From Gracilaria domingensis (lineage: Eukaryota > Rhodophyta > Florideophyceae > Gracilariales > Gracilariaceae), in assembly GCA_022539475.1 (NCBI GenBank), contig VCMS01000002.1, positions 26,672 through 90,671 of the forward strand: DNA of 64,000 nucleotides. The letters are read 5' to 3'. The notes beneath the pieces were generated by a model. That model did no database searches. It was not told the DNA's origin and worked only from the letters and a program-made list of their open reading frames with translations. The position numbers were made by a program, and so were the translations under genes. Below, in pieces: positions 42,886-54,166 of this stretch (its first letter is position 1; the number at the start of each line of letters is the position of its first letter).

Positions 42886-45659
42886 ATGGTCCTTATCCAT
42901 GGTGTTTTGCTTCACGGCCGCCTGCAGCTCGACGTCAAAGAGGCGAAGGACTTATGGCTGCCCAACGAGCGTAGTTTACGCGAGAGGCTCTCAAAAGGAA
43001 TCCTTTCTCCCACCGCGCTCAACCCCTATGCAACTGTGTCTCTTGAGCATCTACCGAAGCCTCCAAGCGTATTTTGAAGACTCATATCATTGCAGGCACA
43101 GATTGCCCACAATGGCATCACATGCAGACTGTCGACGTTGCCACAAACGTCTCCTACGTCGTGGTTCACGTCAAGTCTTCCCCTTTCCGTGATCAACGCT
43201 CAGGCATCTATCCTCGAAAGTCTCTAGGATTTGTGCGTATTAAGGCCGAGCATGTCGTTTGGGGTATTGTTGACGGCTGGTTCCCACTCCTTGGTCTGCA
43301 TGGCATTCATCAGGAAACCACCAAGAATCGTGGCAGCGTTTATTTGTCCATGTCCTACTGTCCTATTAATTCAATGCTCCTCTTTGGACAGCCTACTGTT
43401 CCGAGTACCTATTTCAGCTCATGGGAGAACTGTCACATTCAGCTTTTCCAAGATGCGCACTGCCCTGAGGGGAGCGTCATGAATATTCCTGGCAGTAGCG
43501 ACCCGCTGTACGCTTCTTCCTCGCCCGAACATCGTCTATTTCATCGTCTAAGCAACTATTTTGAAAGCATCTATTACTCTTTGCTGCACGCAAAGAAGCT
43601 CATATACATCTCCGGTTGGTCTGTCGATACCGCCTTGTATCTACTTCGCCAACAACCACAAACGGTGCCCAATCGCGATCGCCATTTGCCTCAGATGCGT
43701 CTTGGGGACCTTTTGCAGTGGAAAGCATCACAAGGCGTTCAGGTGTTGCTCCTTGTTTGGGATGAGGTATTCTCCATTAGCAACCCTATCTTGCGGCTCA
43801 AGGGGTGGATGGACACCAAAGACGAAATCACTCGGGCGTTTTTTCGAAATTCCAAGGTCAAGGCAGCTGTGGTGCCACGATTGGGTAGGCTTCAAGAGAA
43901 GGTCGTGAATGCACCCCTGGTTTCCTGCTTATTTACCTTCCATGAGAAGCTTGTTATCACCGACATCCCAGCTTATGGCCCTCAGCAGCAAGACGACAGG
44001 CAATTGGTTGCTTACTGCGGGGGATTGGACCTTACATACGGTAGATGGGATACGCCCGAACATTCGGCCTTCCACCATCTGCAGACCTTTCATCAAAACG
44101 ATTTTCACAATGCCTGCTTTGATGTTTCAAAACCTCTCGGTCCGAGGGAACCGTGGCATGATGTAGGAAGTAGAATCACCGGCCCTGTTGTAAGGGATTT
44201 TGTCAAATGTTTTGAAGAGCGATGGAAACGACAAGGCCAGGGACCGCAACTTATGGTCGATGTAGATTCCATGAAGAACCTTGTGGATGGGAGATTTGAA
44301 CACGAGGAAAAATGGACTATTCAAGTATTTCGGTCCATTGATGAGCGTTCGGCTGTGTTTGAGAAGGATGCAGGAAAGCGACTGGAGACTAAGAAAGGTC
44401 GGAGCATCGATCGATCCATTCATCATGCCTACGTTCACTATACCCGCGCTGCGAATAGATGTACGTCACATATCTTGTTTGCTTTGGAAAGCAATCAAAT
44501 ATTTGCATATCATTTCAGAGTTGACACAGATTGAGACTGACTTTTCGTTTTGTTTTCTTCTTTGGACCTCACAGTCATTTACATAGAACAGCAATACTTT
44601 CTTGGTAGCTCAAATCAATGGCTCCGCGATGGACACAAGGATGGTACTAATCTTATTCCACATGAAGTAGCTTTGAAGATAGTCCAAGGCATCACATCAG
44701 GAAACCCAATACGTGTTTATGTTTTGATTCCAATGTTTCCAGAAGGGTATCCAGCAGACTCTGTGATTCAAAAGATTTTGTTTTATCAAATGCGCACAGT
44801 GGAAATGATGATGAAGAAAGTTTCGGAGGCAATCAAAGAGGCTGAAGTAGATGCTCACCCACTTGACTATTTGTGCTTTTTTTGCTTGGGCAATAGAGAG
44901 CCGCTTGTGGAAGAGGATGCTGAAGAAGATTCAAGTAGTGATACCAGCTCAACAGCATCGTTTGAGCAACCATGGCGCGTACCATTGCGACCGAGGGCAA
45001 GCAAAGAAGGGGAAACAAAGAAAGCAGCCAATGGGAAGAACAGTCGTTCGGTTAGTCGAAGAACAAGCTTTAGTTCCCGCACGGCGAGCACTCAAAATCG
45101 CACCTCCTCCTTCAGAACGCGAGGGCCTCGCACCAGAGATGAGGAGGTACTCACTCGTTCAAGACGACATCCCATTTATCAACACGCCAAACTGTTTATT
45201 TCTGACGATGAGCTATTGGTCTCAGGTTCTGCAAATCTAAACGAGCGCAGCATGTGTGGGGTTCGGGATACAGAAGTGGCATTTAGCGCATATCAGCCGA
45301 GCCACCGGTATGATGGGGAAGCCCCAGTTGGGCAGCAACTTCCAAAGGGAGAAGTAGGCCGCTTTCGGCGGAGACTGTGGGCTGAGCATGCGTTGGGGCC
45401 TGATGCGACCAGCTTTCCACCCTGTTTGGAAGATCCCGGCACGTTAGAATGCATGCGAGAAATGCAGCGAATTGCAAGGCGGAACTGGGCTGATTACCTT
45501 TCTCCGCAACCGGTGCGACTCAAAAGTCACCTTTTGATGTATCCGTATGAGGTAGACCAAGATGGGAACGTCAGCGCCACAGTTCCTGAGTTTCCTGATA
45601 CAAAAGCAAGTGTCTTGGGTACTGCGTCTGGCGTGATTCCCAACATTTTGGTGTCATGA
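42886..45659 (+). CDS. PLD: C2-type phospholipase D, with one frame break
   Basis: Hydrolyses phosphatidylcholine and other lipids to phosphatidic acid. Start MVLIHGVLLHGRLQLDV at 42886. Order: C2 domain (1 to about 150), HKD1 FHEKLVITD near 43938, HKD2 HAKLFISDD near 45184 with GSANLNERSM. This is the plant-type C2-PLD layout. A 114-bp intron at 44461-44574 (GTACGT...TCACAG) joins NR to FIYIEQQYFLGSS. In the C2 part the frame stops at 43077 while the match continues one frame over at KTHIIAGTDCPQW; one missing T in the TTTT run near 43072-43075 would restore it. The stretch between (27 bp) is too short for an intron. Seen as a C2 form, it is expected to need calcium. Confidence 0.9.
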
Positions 45660-45997
45660 AACCTTGTTTCCAGACAATCAGATATAGTGGATGCTCTAAA
45701 ATATGCTCGCGGGGGAGATCTTTGTTGTTCTACTTTGATCGTACAGTGATAGTTACAATCCTGGCTTCAAGATCATTCAATAGGATGAAGTTGACACTTT
45801 GTCGAAGCAGCCTTTGAAAGAGCAGTGAACGGCAAAAACAACTCGACACTCGTTATCGAAGGGTTCGAAGGACGAGGTTGAGAATCGATTTAAGTAATGA
45901 ATATTACTCGGTACCAGTCGATACCTTTGACTTGAATCTAATTTACACCGAGGCGAATAGCGTTGTGGTAGTTGAAAAGTCTTGAAACACGGCGGAA
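45660..45997. other. Convergent 3' region of PLD and the ACT-repeat gene
   Basis: About 340 bp, no coding signal. Confidence 0.5.
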
Positions 45998-47110
45998 CTA
46001 TTCGTTCTCGTCAGGGAGAATGGGGCAATAGGGTACGTCAGGCAGGCGGCCCCTAAAGTTGGGAGTTTCAAACTGAGAAAAGCGGAACATAGCAAGCTCG
46101 CGGTTATTGACCTCATCAATGAATATAGCTTCGGCAATAGTGACAGCTGTACCATCTCTTACTTGATACCACAATGTTTCTGATGGGTCCCTCTGGCCCA
46201 CTTTGAGCAGCGCCTGGGCAACGTTTTTCATGGCGCGTTTGATGTCACGCTCAGACAGGGGCTCCTTATAGCCTCGTTTGGTGACGAAAAAGGTGTTCTC
46301 AACTCGCTCCGAGAAGGTGTTGATGGTGGCACTGGCGACATCAATGCTGATGGAGGCAAATGCATTCGTGAGTTCGGCCAGCAGGCGCGGTCGATCGGTG
46401 GTCTGAACAGATATTGCAGTGTAGCGGTCGGCGCGATTCTTTTGCACAGAGATGCGATGCCAGGCGTCGTCAGTGGCAGGACGTGGCCGCGGGTACGGAG
46501 TGTTCAACTCCAACTTGATACAAGTAGTAAGCTGATCGAGTCTATTTCCATCATCAAAGATCTTTTCTCCACTGGCTTCATCTGTAATCCAGAAGGCGAC
46601 ACAGTTGTTGAGCGAGATTCCAAGTTCACGAACGGAACGTAGCTCGCCTTCAATGCGGTGCAGCATGAATTGAAGCGCATCATTCTCACTGCTCGCCGTG
46701 CGATGAACTCGTACCGCAAGGGCCTTGAGCACTGATACGACATCCAGAACAAGGCCGTGCCTGTCCTCAGCAAAGACAATCATGATGGTGTGGTCATCCG
46801 AGATTGAGTTGTCGAAGAAAACCTGGGTGTTCTGGTCGCGCATGGGGAACACATACTTCGATATGAGGTTGTTGAGAGCGGGGGACTGTTCGACAACCTC
46901 TTCGGAGAGATTGCATTCCTCACCAAACGTGCAGATGTCCTCCTCGGGGCCGTAGATCTGGGTGCGAAGCTGCGACTGCACGGAGACGCCGTTGTCGGCG
47001 GCCATGCGTGCGACGCGGCGTTGGGCCACGGCGTAGGTGACGGACGGCGGCGCGGCAAGGGCGGCGGGACTCGGACGCAAGCTGAGCGGTAGAGGTGAAA
47101 TAAAAGCCAT
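45998..47110 (-). CDS. ACT-domain repeat protein, probably plastid
   Basis: 370 residues from the Met at 47110 (MAFISPLPLSLRP). The first 35-40 residues are Ser/Pro/Ala/Arg-rich without acids and look like a transit peptide. Two ACT domains are seen: HTIMIVFAEDRHGLVLDVVS (about 110-185) and YTAISVQTTDRPRLLAELTN with ERVENTFFVT (about 240-310). ACT pairs bind small ligands such as amino acids; plant ACR11/ACR12-type plastid proteins are the closest in layout and sense glutamine or activate glutamine synthetase. No catalytic domain. The frame is open to 47296, but that extension is a CAA/CAG-type repeat and is more likely the leader. Confidence 0.8.
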   Translation of the reverse strand: MAFISPLPLSLRPSPAALAAPPSVTYAVAQRRVARMAADNGVSVQSQLRTQIYGPEEDICTFGEECNLSEEVVEQSPALNNLISKYVFPMRDQNTQVFFDNSISDDHTIMIVFAEDRHGLVLDVVSVLKALAVRVHRTASSENDALQFMLHRIEGELRSVRELGISLNNCVAFWITDEASGEKIFDDGNRLDQLTTCIKLELNTPYPRPRPATDDAWHRISVQKNRADRYTAISVQTTDRPRLLAELTNAFASISIDVASATINTFSERVENTFFVTKRGYKEPLSERDIKRAMKNVAQALLKVGQRDPSETLWYQVRDGTAVTIAEAIFIDEVNNRELAMFRFSQFETPNFRGRLPDVPYCPILPDENE

Positions 47111-47641
47111 TGTGTTTCGTGTTTCTGCTTCTGTCGCTGTTGCTGTTGCTGTTGTTGTTGCGGTTGCTGCTGCGGTTGCTGCTGCGGTTGCTGGTGGTGG
47201 TGCTGATGATGGAGAAGAGGCTGGGCGGTCGTACCCCAGGCCGTGCGCTTTGGTGCTGAGGAGATATTCGGCTGTGGCGGACGAAGGCGGACGCACGTTT
47301 TGTGCAAGCGCGGCAAGGAGCAGCGCCCGATGGCGTGTGTGTGGTTGACGTTGCTCGAGGGCATTTGTACGCGTTTTAGATTTTTTGATCCTTTGATGGA
47401 CATTGAGACTTGGCAGCGCGCCGCGCGGCTGTGGCGCCGGGCTACCGTCGGTACTTTCGGTGACTTAGCCGCGCCACGCGGGCATACTTTTTTACAAGCG
47501 GGTGCGCGCACCGTTTTGTTTTAACCTTGACGGTACTCTGTACAGTGTACACATAGTCTGGAAGAGGGTCGGATTTGTTTAAAGGGGGCTTTATAGAACC
47601 TTTTGCGCCACGCGATCTTCCGTTCAGTCCACAACACAGTC
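47111..47641. promoter_or_regulatory. Divergent upstream region with a GTT/GCT triplet repeat
   Basis: About 530 bp between the ACT-repeat and CLPTM1 starts. At about 47126-47205 there is a run of TTGCTG/GTTGCGG triplets (CAA/CAG on the minus strand) in the ACT-gene leader. Confidence 0.5.
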
Positions 47642-49734
47642 ATGGCGGGCGAGACTACGACTACGGCTCGCCGACGTCGAAGCGCGCCGCGGCGTGATTC
47701 GCAGGCTACTCACACCACGTCTACGGATGCACCAAACAATCAACAACAAACACAACAAGCTCAACCAAATGGAGAGCAACAATCGCTGCGAGAAGCAATG
47801 CGCCAATTCGTCATGAGGATGTTGCTCATGTACGTTTTGTATCAATACTATCTCAAGCCTAAAGGGGAGCAACAACAACAACAGCAGCAGCAGCAACGAG
47901 CCACTACCACAAAGGAGCAGCTTTCGCCGCAGCAATTGAGGGAGTTTGTCGACTCGCCCGCCACTCCGTTTGCTTCTTTGTTTGGAATGCCTGCAGCTCC
48001 TACGCCAAGATACTTTGAGATTTACTTGCAGTATGCATGGGCGCCGGATACTGCGTTGCAATTGCGCGTGTTTGCAACCCTGAACGAGCATATGAGCTTT
48101 GAGGAGGCTGCCTCGTTGGACAAAGATAGCGCCGTCTGGTATGCGGATAACCTTGAGCTCAACACTAAAAACGCTAACTACCTGGCAAACAACATTACGC
48201 TAGATGTACCGCTCACCGTTTCGGCACAAAACAGCTCGTGGTATGCGCACGTTTTTGTGGTGAGGGATGGTTTGTTTGACGTGCCACTGGGCGACCTCAC
48301 GGAGGATATGGTGGAAAAGAATGTTTTGTACTATCAACACCAGTTGGTGACATGGCGCAGGGTTGACCTGTCGAAGGAGGGAAAAAGCCTGCTTGGGGAC
48401 GCCAAGGAGAAGGACGAAGCGGAGGCAGAGGCAGAGGCAGATGAAAGCGATCAGTGTGAAGGCGAGCAGTGCGCCGCTGAGGACGGCGCCGAAGACGCGG
48501 TTCGCGTTCGCTACGAACACGTATGGAAACCAATGATGCCGATTGCGGTAGTGACGTCGGGCTCTGCGCTGAGACTGGCTGATCTGCCGCCAAAGGCCGG
48601 ACGCAAGTTTAGAGTGGACACGGAAAGTCGTAAATACTACCCGCCAATGGAAGTAAACGAATTCTGGCTGTTGCGCGACATGCTGCAAGTGATGAACGAG
48701 AGCGTGAAGCAGGTGCAGATAGAGACGTCGTTTGCGCCGACGTCAGTGATAAAGTGGTGCCTGTTCAAGCAGTTTGAAACGGTGTGGGACACGCAGATCG
48801 AGATGGGGACGATGAAGGAAGAGGAGAGAGACAACTCGAAACGCATCTTCACGGACACGAACCCGCTGCTGCTGGGCACGACGGTGGTGGTGTCGATTGC
48901 GCACAGCGTGCTGGAGGTGCTGGCGTTCAAGAACGACATCTCGCACTGGAAGAACATCAAGAGCATGGAGGGCGTGTCGGTGCGGAGCATGATGTGGAAG
49001 ATTGTGATGGAGGCGATCATCTTCCTGTACCTGTGGGACAATGAGACGTCGTGGATGATCACGATCGGCAACGGGGTCGGGGTGGCGATTGCGGTGTGGA
49101 AGCTGGGCAAGGCGGTGAAGTTTGAGCGCTTTGGGCGGCGCCGGCTGTTTGGGGTGGTGCCGTGGTTTGCGGTGAGCGAGCGCGAGAGCTACTCGCAGAA
49201 GACGAAGGAGTACGACGACGAGGCGATGAGGTACCTCGCGTACGTGATGCTGCCGCTGGTGGGGTGCTACGCGCTGTACTCGCTGGTGTACGAGAAGCAC
49301 AAGTCGTGGTACTCGTGGGCGATCAGCTCGCTGGTCGGGGCGGTGTACGCGTTTGGGTTCATCATGATGCTGCCGCAGATCTTCATCAACTACAAGCTCA
49401 AGTCGGTGGCGCACATGCCGATGAAGGCGATGATGTACAAGACGCTCAACACGGTGATTGACGACCTGTTCTCGTTCATCATCAAGATGCCGTGGCTGCA
49501 CCGCGTGGCGTGCTTCCGCGACGACGTGGTGTTTGTGATGGTGCTGTACCAGCGGTGGATCTACCCGGTGGACCGCCAGCGCGTGAACGAGTTTGGGCAG
49601 CAATTGGAGGAGCAGGGCGCGGAGGTGAGCCGCGGCGGCAGCGGCGGGGGGGGGGCGAGGGCAGTGGCGAGGGCGGCGGCGAGGGCAGTCGCGCGAGCGG
49701 CGCGGCGGGCGCAAGTGCGAAGAAGCGGCAGTAA
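47642..49734 (+). CDS. CLPTM1: CLPTM1-family multipass ER membrane protein
   Basis: Start MAGETTTTARRRR at 47642. A Gln-rich N-terminus (repeated CAA/CAG) leads to a long lumenal domain with RYFEIYLQYAW, LDVPLTVSAQNSSWYAH and the EFWLLRD region. Several membrane segments follow, with FKNDISHWKN and the family block PWLHRVACFRDDVVFV...YQRWIYPVDRQRVNEFG. The present frame runs on in Arg/Ala low complexity to 50275, which is unlikely. In the next frame the tail is Gly/Ser-rich and stops at 49734 after SAKKRQ, a C-terminal KKxx ER-retrieval signal; a shift in the ten-G run at 49646-49655 reaches it. That gives about 697 residues, near the family length of 670. These proteins act in ER membrane trafficking and lipid scrambling. 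Confidence 0.9.
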
Positions 49735-50037
49735 AGCAGCGGCGTACGGCACGCATGGCGGTACAGAAGCGGCGAATCTGGCGGGCAGTGCGGCAGCGCG
49801 CGGCGCGCGCAACAAATGCGCCAGCCGCTTTTGCACTGGCACAAAACGGCTTTTTCCAGCGGCGCGGCGGCGGCGGCGGCGCGGCGGCGCGGCGCGCCGC
49901 ACGCGTGTGGCGCTCAAAAGGCGCGCGCGCTCGGAGATTGGGCGCCGCGCGGCTGCAGCTGCAGCTCGCCGCCCGCGCGCCGCTTCTCGCCCGCGCCGCG
50001 CCGCTTCTCGCCCGCGCCGCGCCGCTTCGCCGCCCAC

Positions 50038-50553
50038 ATGCCGCTCTCCACCAGCTGCAGCCACGCCTCCAGCTCCAGCTCGGAGCGCTCCGCCGGCAGC
50101 CTGTCGCCGTTCGGCGACGCGCGCTCGTCGCCCGCCAGCCACACCGACGCCGACATGCCCACCTCCGTCAAGGGCGCGCCCGCGCACCTGCGCCGCGCCA
50201 TCCGCAAGCGCCAGAACTCGGAGGTACGTGCCGCACCCCCGCCGCGCGGCCCCCCCTCCCCCACCCCGCTACTAACTGTACCTAAACCACCCCACTCCCA
50301 TTCTCCCATTCGCAGTCCGCAAAGCGCTCGCGGCTGCGCAGGAAGCAGGCGTCGCTCATGTTCCACGAGCAGTTTGACATGCAGTGCCAGCGCATCCACA
50401 TGCTGGAGGCGCGCGTGCAGGCGCTGCACGACATGCTGGAGGCGCGGCGCAAGCAGCGCGTGGCGCGCGCCGCCGCGGCGCTGGCGCGCGCGCCGCCGTC
50501 GTCAAACGCGCGCCGCTGCGCGCACGGCGCGCCGATCGGCGACGCGCCGTGCT

Positions 50554-50600
<47 letters not shown>

Positions 50601-50777
50601 ATGGAGCGCGAGTGCTTGCGCGAGGCGCAGCGCGCAAAGGAGGTGCAGCTGTGGGACGCGGGCGCGCATTTCGACGACGCGCCGTGCGCGCTGCAGCGCG
50701 GCGGCGACGCGCTGCTCGACGACGTGTTTGCGCTGGACGCGCTCGCGGCGTGGCTGCCAGCGGCCGCGCCGCTGTAG
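50038..50777 (+). CDS. bZIP transcription factor (first of a pair), two exons
   Basis: Exon 1 50038-50223 (MPLSTSCSH...RKRQNSE), intron 50224-50315 (92 bp, GTACGT...TCGCAG), exon 2 50316-50777. Splicing completes the basic region RKRQNSESAKRSRLRRKQ with the N-x7-R pattern. The zipper that follows is irregular: Phe and Gln at the first two leucine positions, then Leu at the next two (HMLEARVQALHDML). The protein has 215 residues and ends with a Gly run of about 15 coded by GGC at 50556-50600. The ORF from 50358 alone would lack the basic region. It should bind DNA as a dimer. Confidence 0.85.
50556..50600 (+). repeat. GGC tract coding polyglycine
   Basis: Uninterrupted GGC units in the first bZIP gene. 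Likely to vary in length and prone to assembly error. Confidence 0.8.
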
Positions 50778-50950
50778 ACTGCGCAGTGTAAATGAAGTTT
50801 CTACCTCCCCGCCGCGGCGGCGGCACGCCGCTTACAAGCTAATGCGCCAGCGCGCGCGCGCGTTGGCTCTTATTTAGCGGCGAGCGCGCTGCCGCGCGCT
50901 GCTGTATGCAGTAACTGAGAGCACCGCTGCCGCGCGCGCCGTCGCCTTGC

Positions 50951-51016
50951 ATGCCGCGCCCCGACGCCGCCGATAGCGCCGCCCCCGCTCCCCCGCACGC
51001 GCGCAGCTCGCCGCGC

Positions 51017-51082
<66 letters not shown>

Positions 51083-51415
51083 CCGCTGCCGCCGTCCACG
51101 CGCGGCGCGCCCGACGAGCTCAAGCCCGCCATCCGCAAGCTGCAGAACCGCGAGAGCGCGCGCCGCAGCCGCCGGCGCCGCGGCGAGCTGCTGCACGCGC
51201 TGCCGCCGCGCCTGGGCGCCGCCGAGGCGCGGCTGCACACGCTGGAGCGCCGCGTGCAGCGCATGGAGCTGTTCCTCGCGGAGCGCCTCGCCTTCGCGGC
51301 GGCGGCGGCGCCGCCCGCGCCGCGCGCGGCGTCGGCGTCGGCGTCGGCGCGCGCCGACGGCGACGACGACGCCGAGGTGCAGCGGCTGATCGAGCGCTGC
51401 GTCCGACAGCCGTGA
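50951..51415 (+). CDS. bZIP transcription factor (second of a pair)
   Basis: 154 residues, no intron. Ala/Pro-rich start with a run of about 20 prolines (GCC/CCG tract at 51020-51072), then the basic region KLQNRESARRSRRRR (N-x7-R) and the zipper. Two adjacent prolines (HALPPRL) sit right after the first zipper leucine, where a helix should be continuous; later heptads (EARLHTLERRVQRMELFLAERL) are good. The basic region and late zipper resemble those of the neighbouring bZIP gene, so the two look like an old tandem duplicate. It may need another bZIP as partner. Confidence 0.8.
51020..51072 (+). repeat. GCC tract coding polyproline
   Basis: Pure CCG/GCC units in the second bZIP gene. Confidence 0.8.
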
Positions 51416-51836
51416 GCGCGCCGTGGCGCTGAGCTCATCATACACTACGGGCGGCTGGCGGGTCACGGTTGCGCGCGCCGCCGTCACGCGCGTTGCGCGC
51501 GCGCCGTGCGTCACGCGGCGCTTTTGCGCGCCGTTGCGCGCGGCGCCTCGGCGCGCGCGTTTGCTTGGCTGCTGCCGCCGCTGCGCTGCTTTCCGCGCGC
51601 CGCGCGCCGCGCCGTCACGCCGACATGGCGCCGCCTGCGTCTGCCGTCGCCTCCGCCGCCGCCGCCTCCTCCGCCTCCGTCGCCTCCGCCTCCGCCGCCT
51701 CCTCCGCCTCCGCCGCCGCCTCCGCCTCCGCCTCCGCCTCCGCCTCCGCCTCCGCCTCCGCCTCCATCGCCTCCGCCTCCATCGCCTCTGCCACCGCCGC
51801 CGACCCCGCAGCTGCCGCCACTGCCTCCGCCGCCGC

Positions 51837-51869
<33 letters not shown>

Positions 51870-51958
51870 GCCAAATAAACTTTCCGCGGCGCGCGCCCCC
51901 CCCGCCGCCGCGCCGCGCCGCGCCGCGCCGCGCCGCGCCGCGCCCCGCGCCGCCCCGC
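51416..51958. promoter_or_regulatory. GC-rich upstream region with CTCCGC repeats
   Basis: Between the second bZIP gene and the U1-type zinc-finger gene. The part 51648-51835 is built of CCTCCGCCTCCGCC units, and 51900-51950 of CGCCG units. Open on many frames, so apparent ORFs are artefacts. It would form the promoter and leader of the next gene. Confidence 0.55.
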
Positions 51959-52301
51959 ATGGCCGCGCTCGCCGACGACGACGCCGCGCGCGGCGCGCGC
52001 GCCGCCGCGCCGGACGTCGACGAGATCGGGCTGCTGCCCGTGCCCGACGACTGCGAGATGCCGGACATCAACTGGGAGGACTTTGACGACCCGCCGTCGC
52101 AGCCGTCGCAGCCGCGCCGCGCCGCCGCCGCGCCGCCGCCGCCCACCCGCTCCGGCGCCGTCACCGCCGACCCCACCGCCGCCGCCGCGCAGCACGCGCT
52201 GCTGCCCGACGACATGCGCTTTCTGGACGAGCTGCCGCACGCGCCGGCGCCGGCGCGCCGCGCCGCGCCGCCGCCGTCGCCGCCGTCGCCGCCGGTGGCG
52301 C

Positions 52302-52334
<33 letters not shown>

Positions 52335-52675
52335 AGGACGACGCCAACGGGCGCTCCAACCGCTACTTCAACCAGCAGCCGTGGCAGAAGCGCAAGGCAA
52401 ACAAGCACAAGAAGAAGCCCAGCGCGCACGTCTACTGCGACATCTGCGCCATCTCCACGCCGTGCCAGAAGACCATGGACACGCACCTCAAGGGCCGCGC
52501 CCACCGCACGCGCCTCGGCCAGAAGCGCCTGGCCGCCGCCAACAAGGAGATGGAGCGCCCGTACCAGGAGCTGGACCGCCGCACGCTCGCCGAGATGGGG
52601 CTCACCCTCAACGCCCAGCCCGACGCGCCGCCGCCCGCGCCGCCGCCCGCTTCCCCGCCAACCACCTCCGCCTCC

Positions 52676-52725
<50 letters not shown>

Positions 52726-53164
52726 CGCCGCCGACGCCACGTCGCCGCGCGCGCCGCGCGCGCAACCGGCGCGCGCAACGTTGCCGCCGGAGAGCGTCAC
52801 CCAGCGCCACGTCGCCGCCGACCGCATGCAGGTTGACGCCGCTTCGCACTCCTCGCGAGCCGCGCGCCCGGACGACGACCACGTCGACCACGCCCACCAC
52901 ACGCAGGCGCCGCAACGCGCGCGCGCCGCAACGCCGCCGCCACCCGCAGCCGCGCGCGCGCCCTCACCGCCGTTGCACAGCCCCCCGCGGCGCGTCCAGC
53001 CCAAGTCGCCCACCCTCCGCGAGCAGCCCAAGTCGCCCACCCTGCGCGGTGAGCGCGAAGCACACGGCCCGCGCTCACCCACCGCCGGCGCCGCCGCATC
53101 GCCGCCCGTGCCCGCGCTCGTGCCCGCGCGCGACGCAGCCTCTTCTTCTTCGCCCACGCGTGCG

Positions 53165-53207
<43 letters not shown>

Positions 53208-54148
53208 CAGCAGGAGGAGCAGGCACCAAGGCGGCCGCCAGGGCGAGCCTCTCTTCGCTGTCGCTGTCGCTGCCGGCCGCGGCCGCTACCGGCGGTGGCG
53301 CGCCGCGACTGCGAAGCGGCGAGCCGATCTCGCCGCGACTGCGCAGCGGCGAGCCGATTTCGCCGCGGCTGCGCAGTGAGCGCGCGCCGTGCGCGCTGAG
53401 GAGCCAGCGGGTGACGGATGCGTCGCCACCGCCGCCGCCGCCACCGCCGCCGACGACAGCGACGTCGGTGGCGGGCGAAGCGGTGATGAAGCCGATTCCG
53501 TGGGATCCGTTTGTGAAGGAGTTCAAGCCGGAGCTGGTGGGCAAGCAGGGCGGGCGCATTCCGCAGGACTTTCTGGACGCGCCAATGACGCTGTCGGAGT
53601 GGCGCGAGCTGAGGAGGGCGGTTTTTGAGAAGGGCGACGATGTGGACAAGCTGGCGTTCAAGATGCTGGCCGAGATGCTCATGTCGCCGACGCTGGGCGT
53701 GCAGGCGGACGCGCTGACGCAGCTGAACCGCGCGATCAAGAAGATGAACAACGCGCACTACTACAGCCGCGAGACGGGCGCGTACACGGCGTGCGGCAGC
53801 GTGCCGGACAAGCTGTGGAGGAGGGAGCGGCGGTTTGTGGAGGGCGACGAGGCGTGGATGCGGCAGCAGAGCGCGGAGGACAAGGCGCTGCACCTGCTGT
53901 GCGAGAACGTGCACTACATGTTTGATCAGGGCGAGGACTACGACGCGGTGGAGGACAAGGCGCACTTCTCGATGCTGCCGCTGCGCGGGGGGGTGACGGG
54001 CTTCCGCAGCGGCGCGAGCAAGGCGCTGGAGCGCGAGGGCGGGCGCGCGGCGCGCGACGAGAACGCGGTGGAGAACGACGAGCTGTTCCAGGAGATCCAC
54101 CAGTTCCTGGTGGAGCGCAAGGTGAAGCAGCAGCAGCTGCCGCAGTAA
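51959..54148 (+). CDS. U1-type zinc-finger protein, lineage-specific architecture
   Basis: 729 residues from the Met at 51959 (MAALADDDAARG); the frame is open to 51506 but that is repeat. A short acidic motif follows (CEMPDINWEDFDD). A matrin/U1-type finger HVYCDICAISTPCQKTMDTHLKGRAH lies at about 155-185, the kind that binds double-stranded RNA or RNA-protein complexes. A long Pro/Ala/Ser-rich low-complexity middle (about 220-500) contains GCC and GCG tracts. The C-terminal 220 residues are ordered and conserved-looking (PIPWDPFVKEF, GGRIPQDFLDAPMTLSEWREL, ALTQLNRAIKKM, YYSRETG) but match no family I know. Probably nuclear. Confidence 0.75.
52679..52730 (+). repeat. CCG tract coding polyproline
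   Basis: Run of CCG units in the U1-type zinc-finger gene. Confidence 0.75.
53163..53207 (+). repeat. GCG tract coding polyalanine
   Basis: Run of GCG units in the same gene. Confidence 0.75.
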
Positions 54149-54166
54149 AGCGCGCGCGGTGTTTAC

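Noticed and set aside
43078-43104. 27-bp intron in phospholipase D (GTATTT...TTGCAG)
   Set aside because: Too short to splice, and the sequence inside it reads as the conserved C2 part in the next frame; a missing T explains it better.
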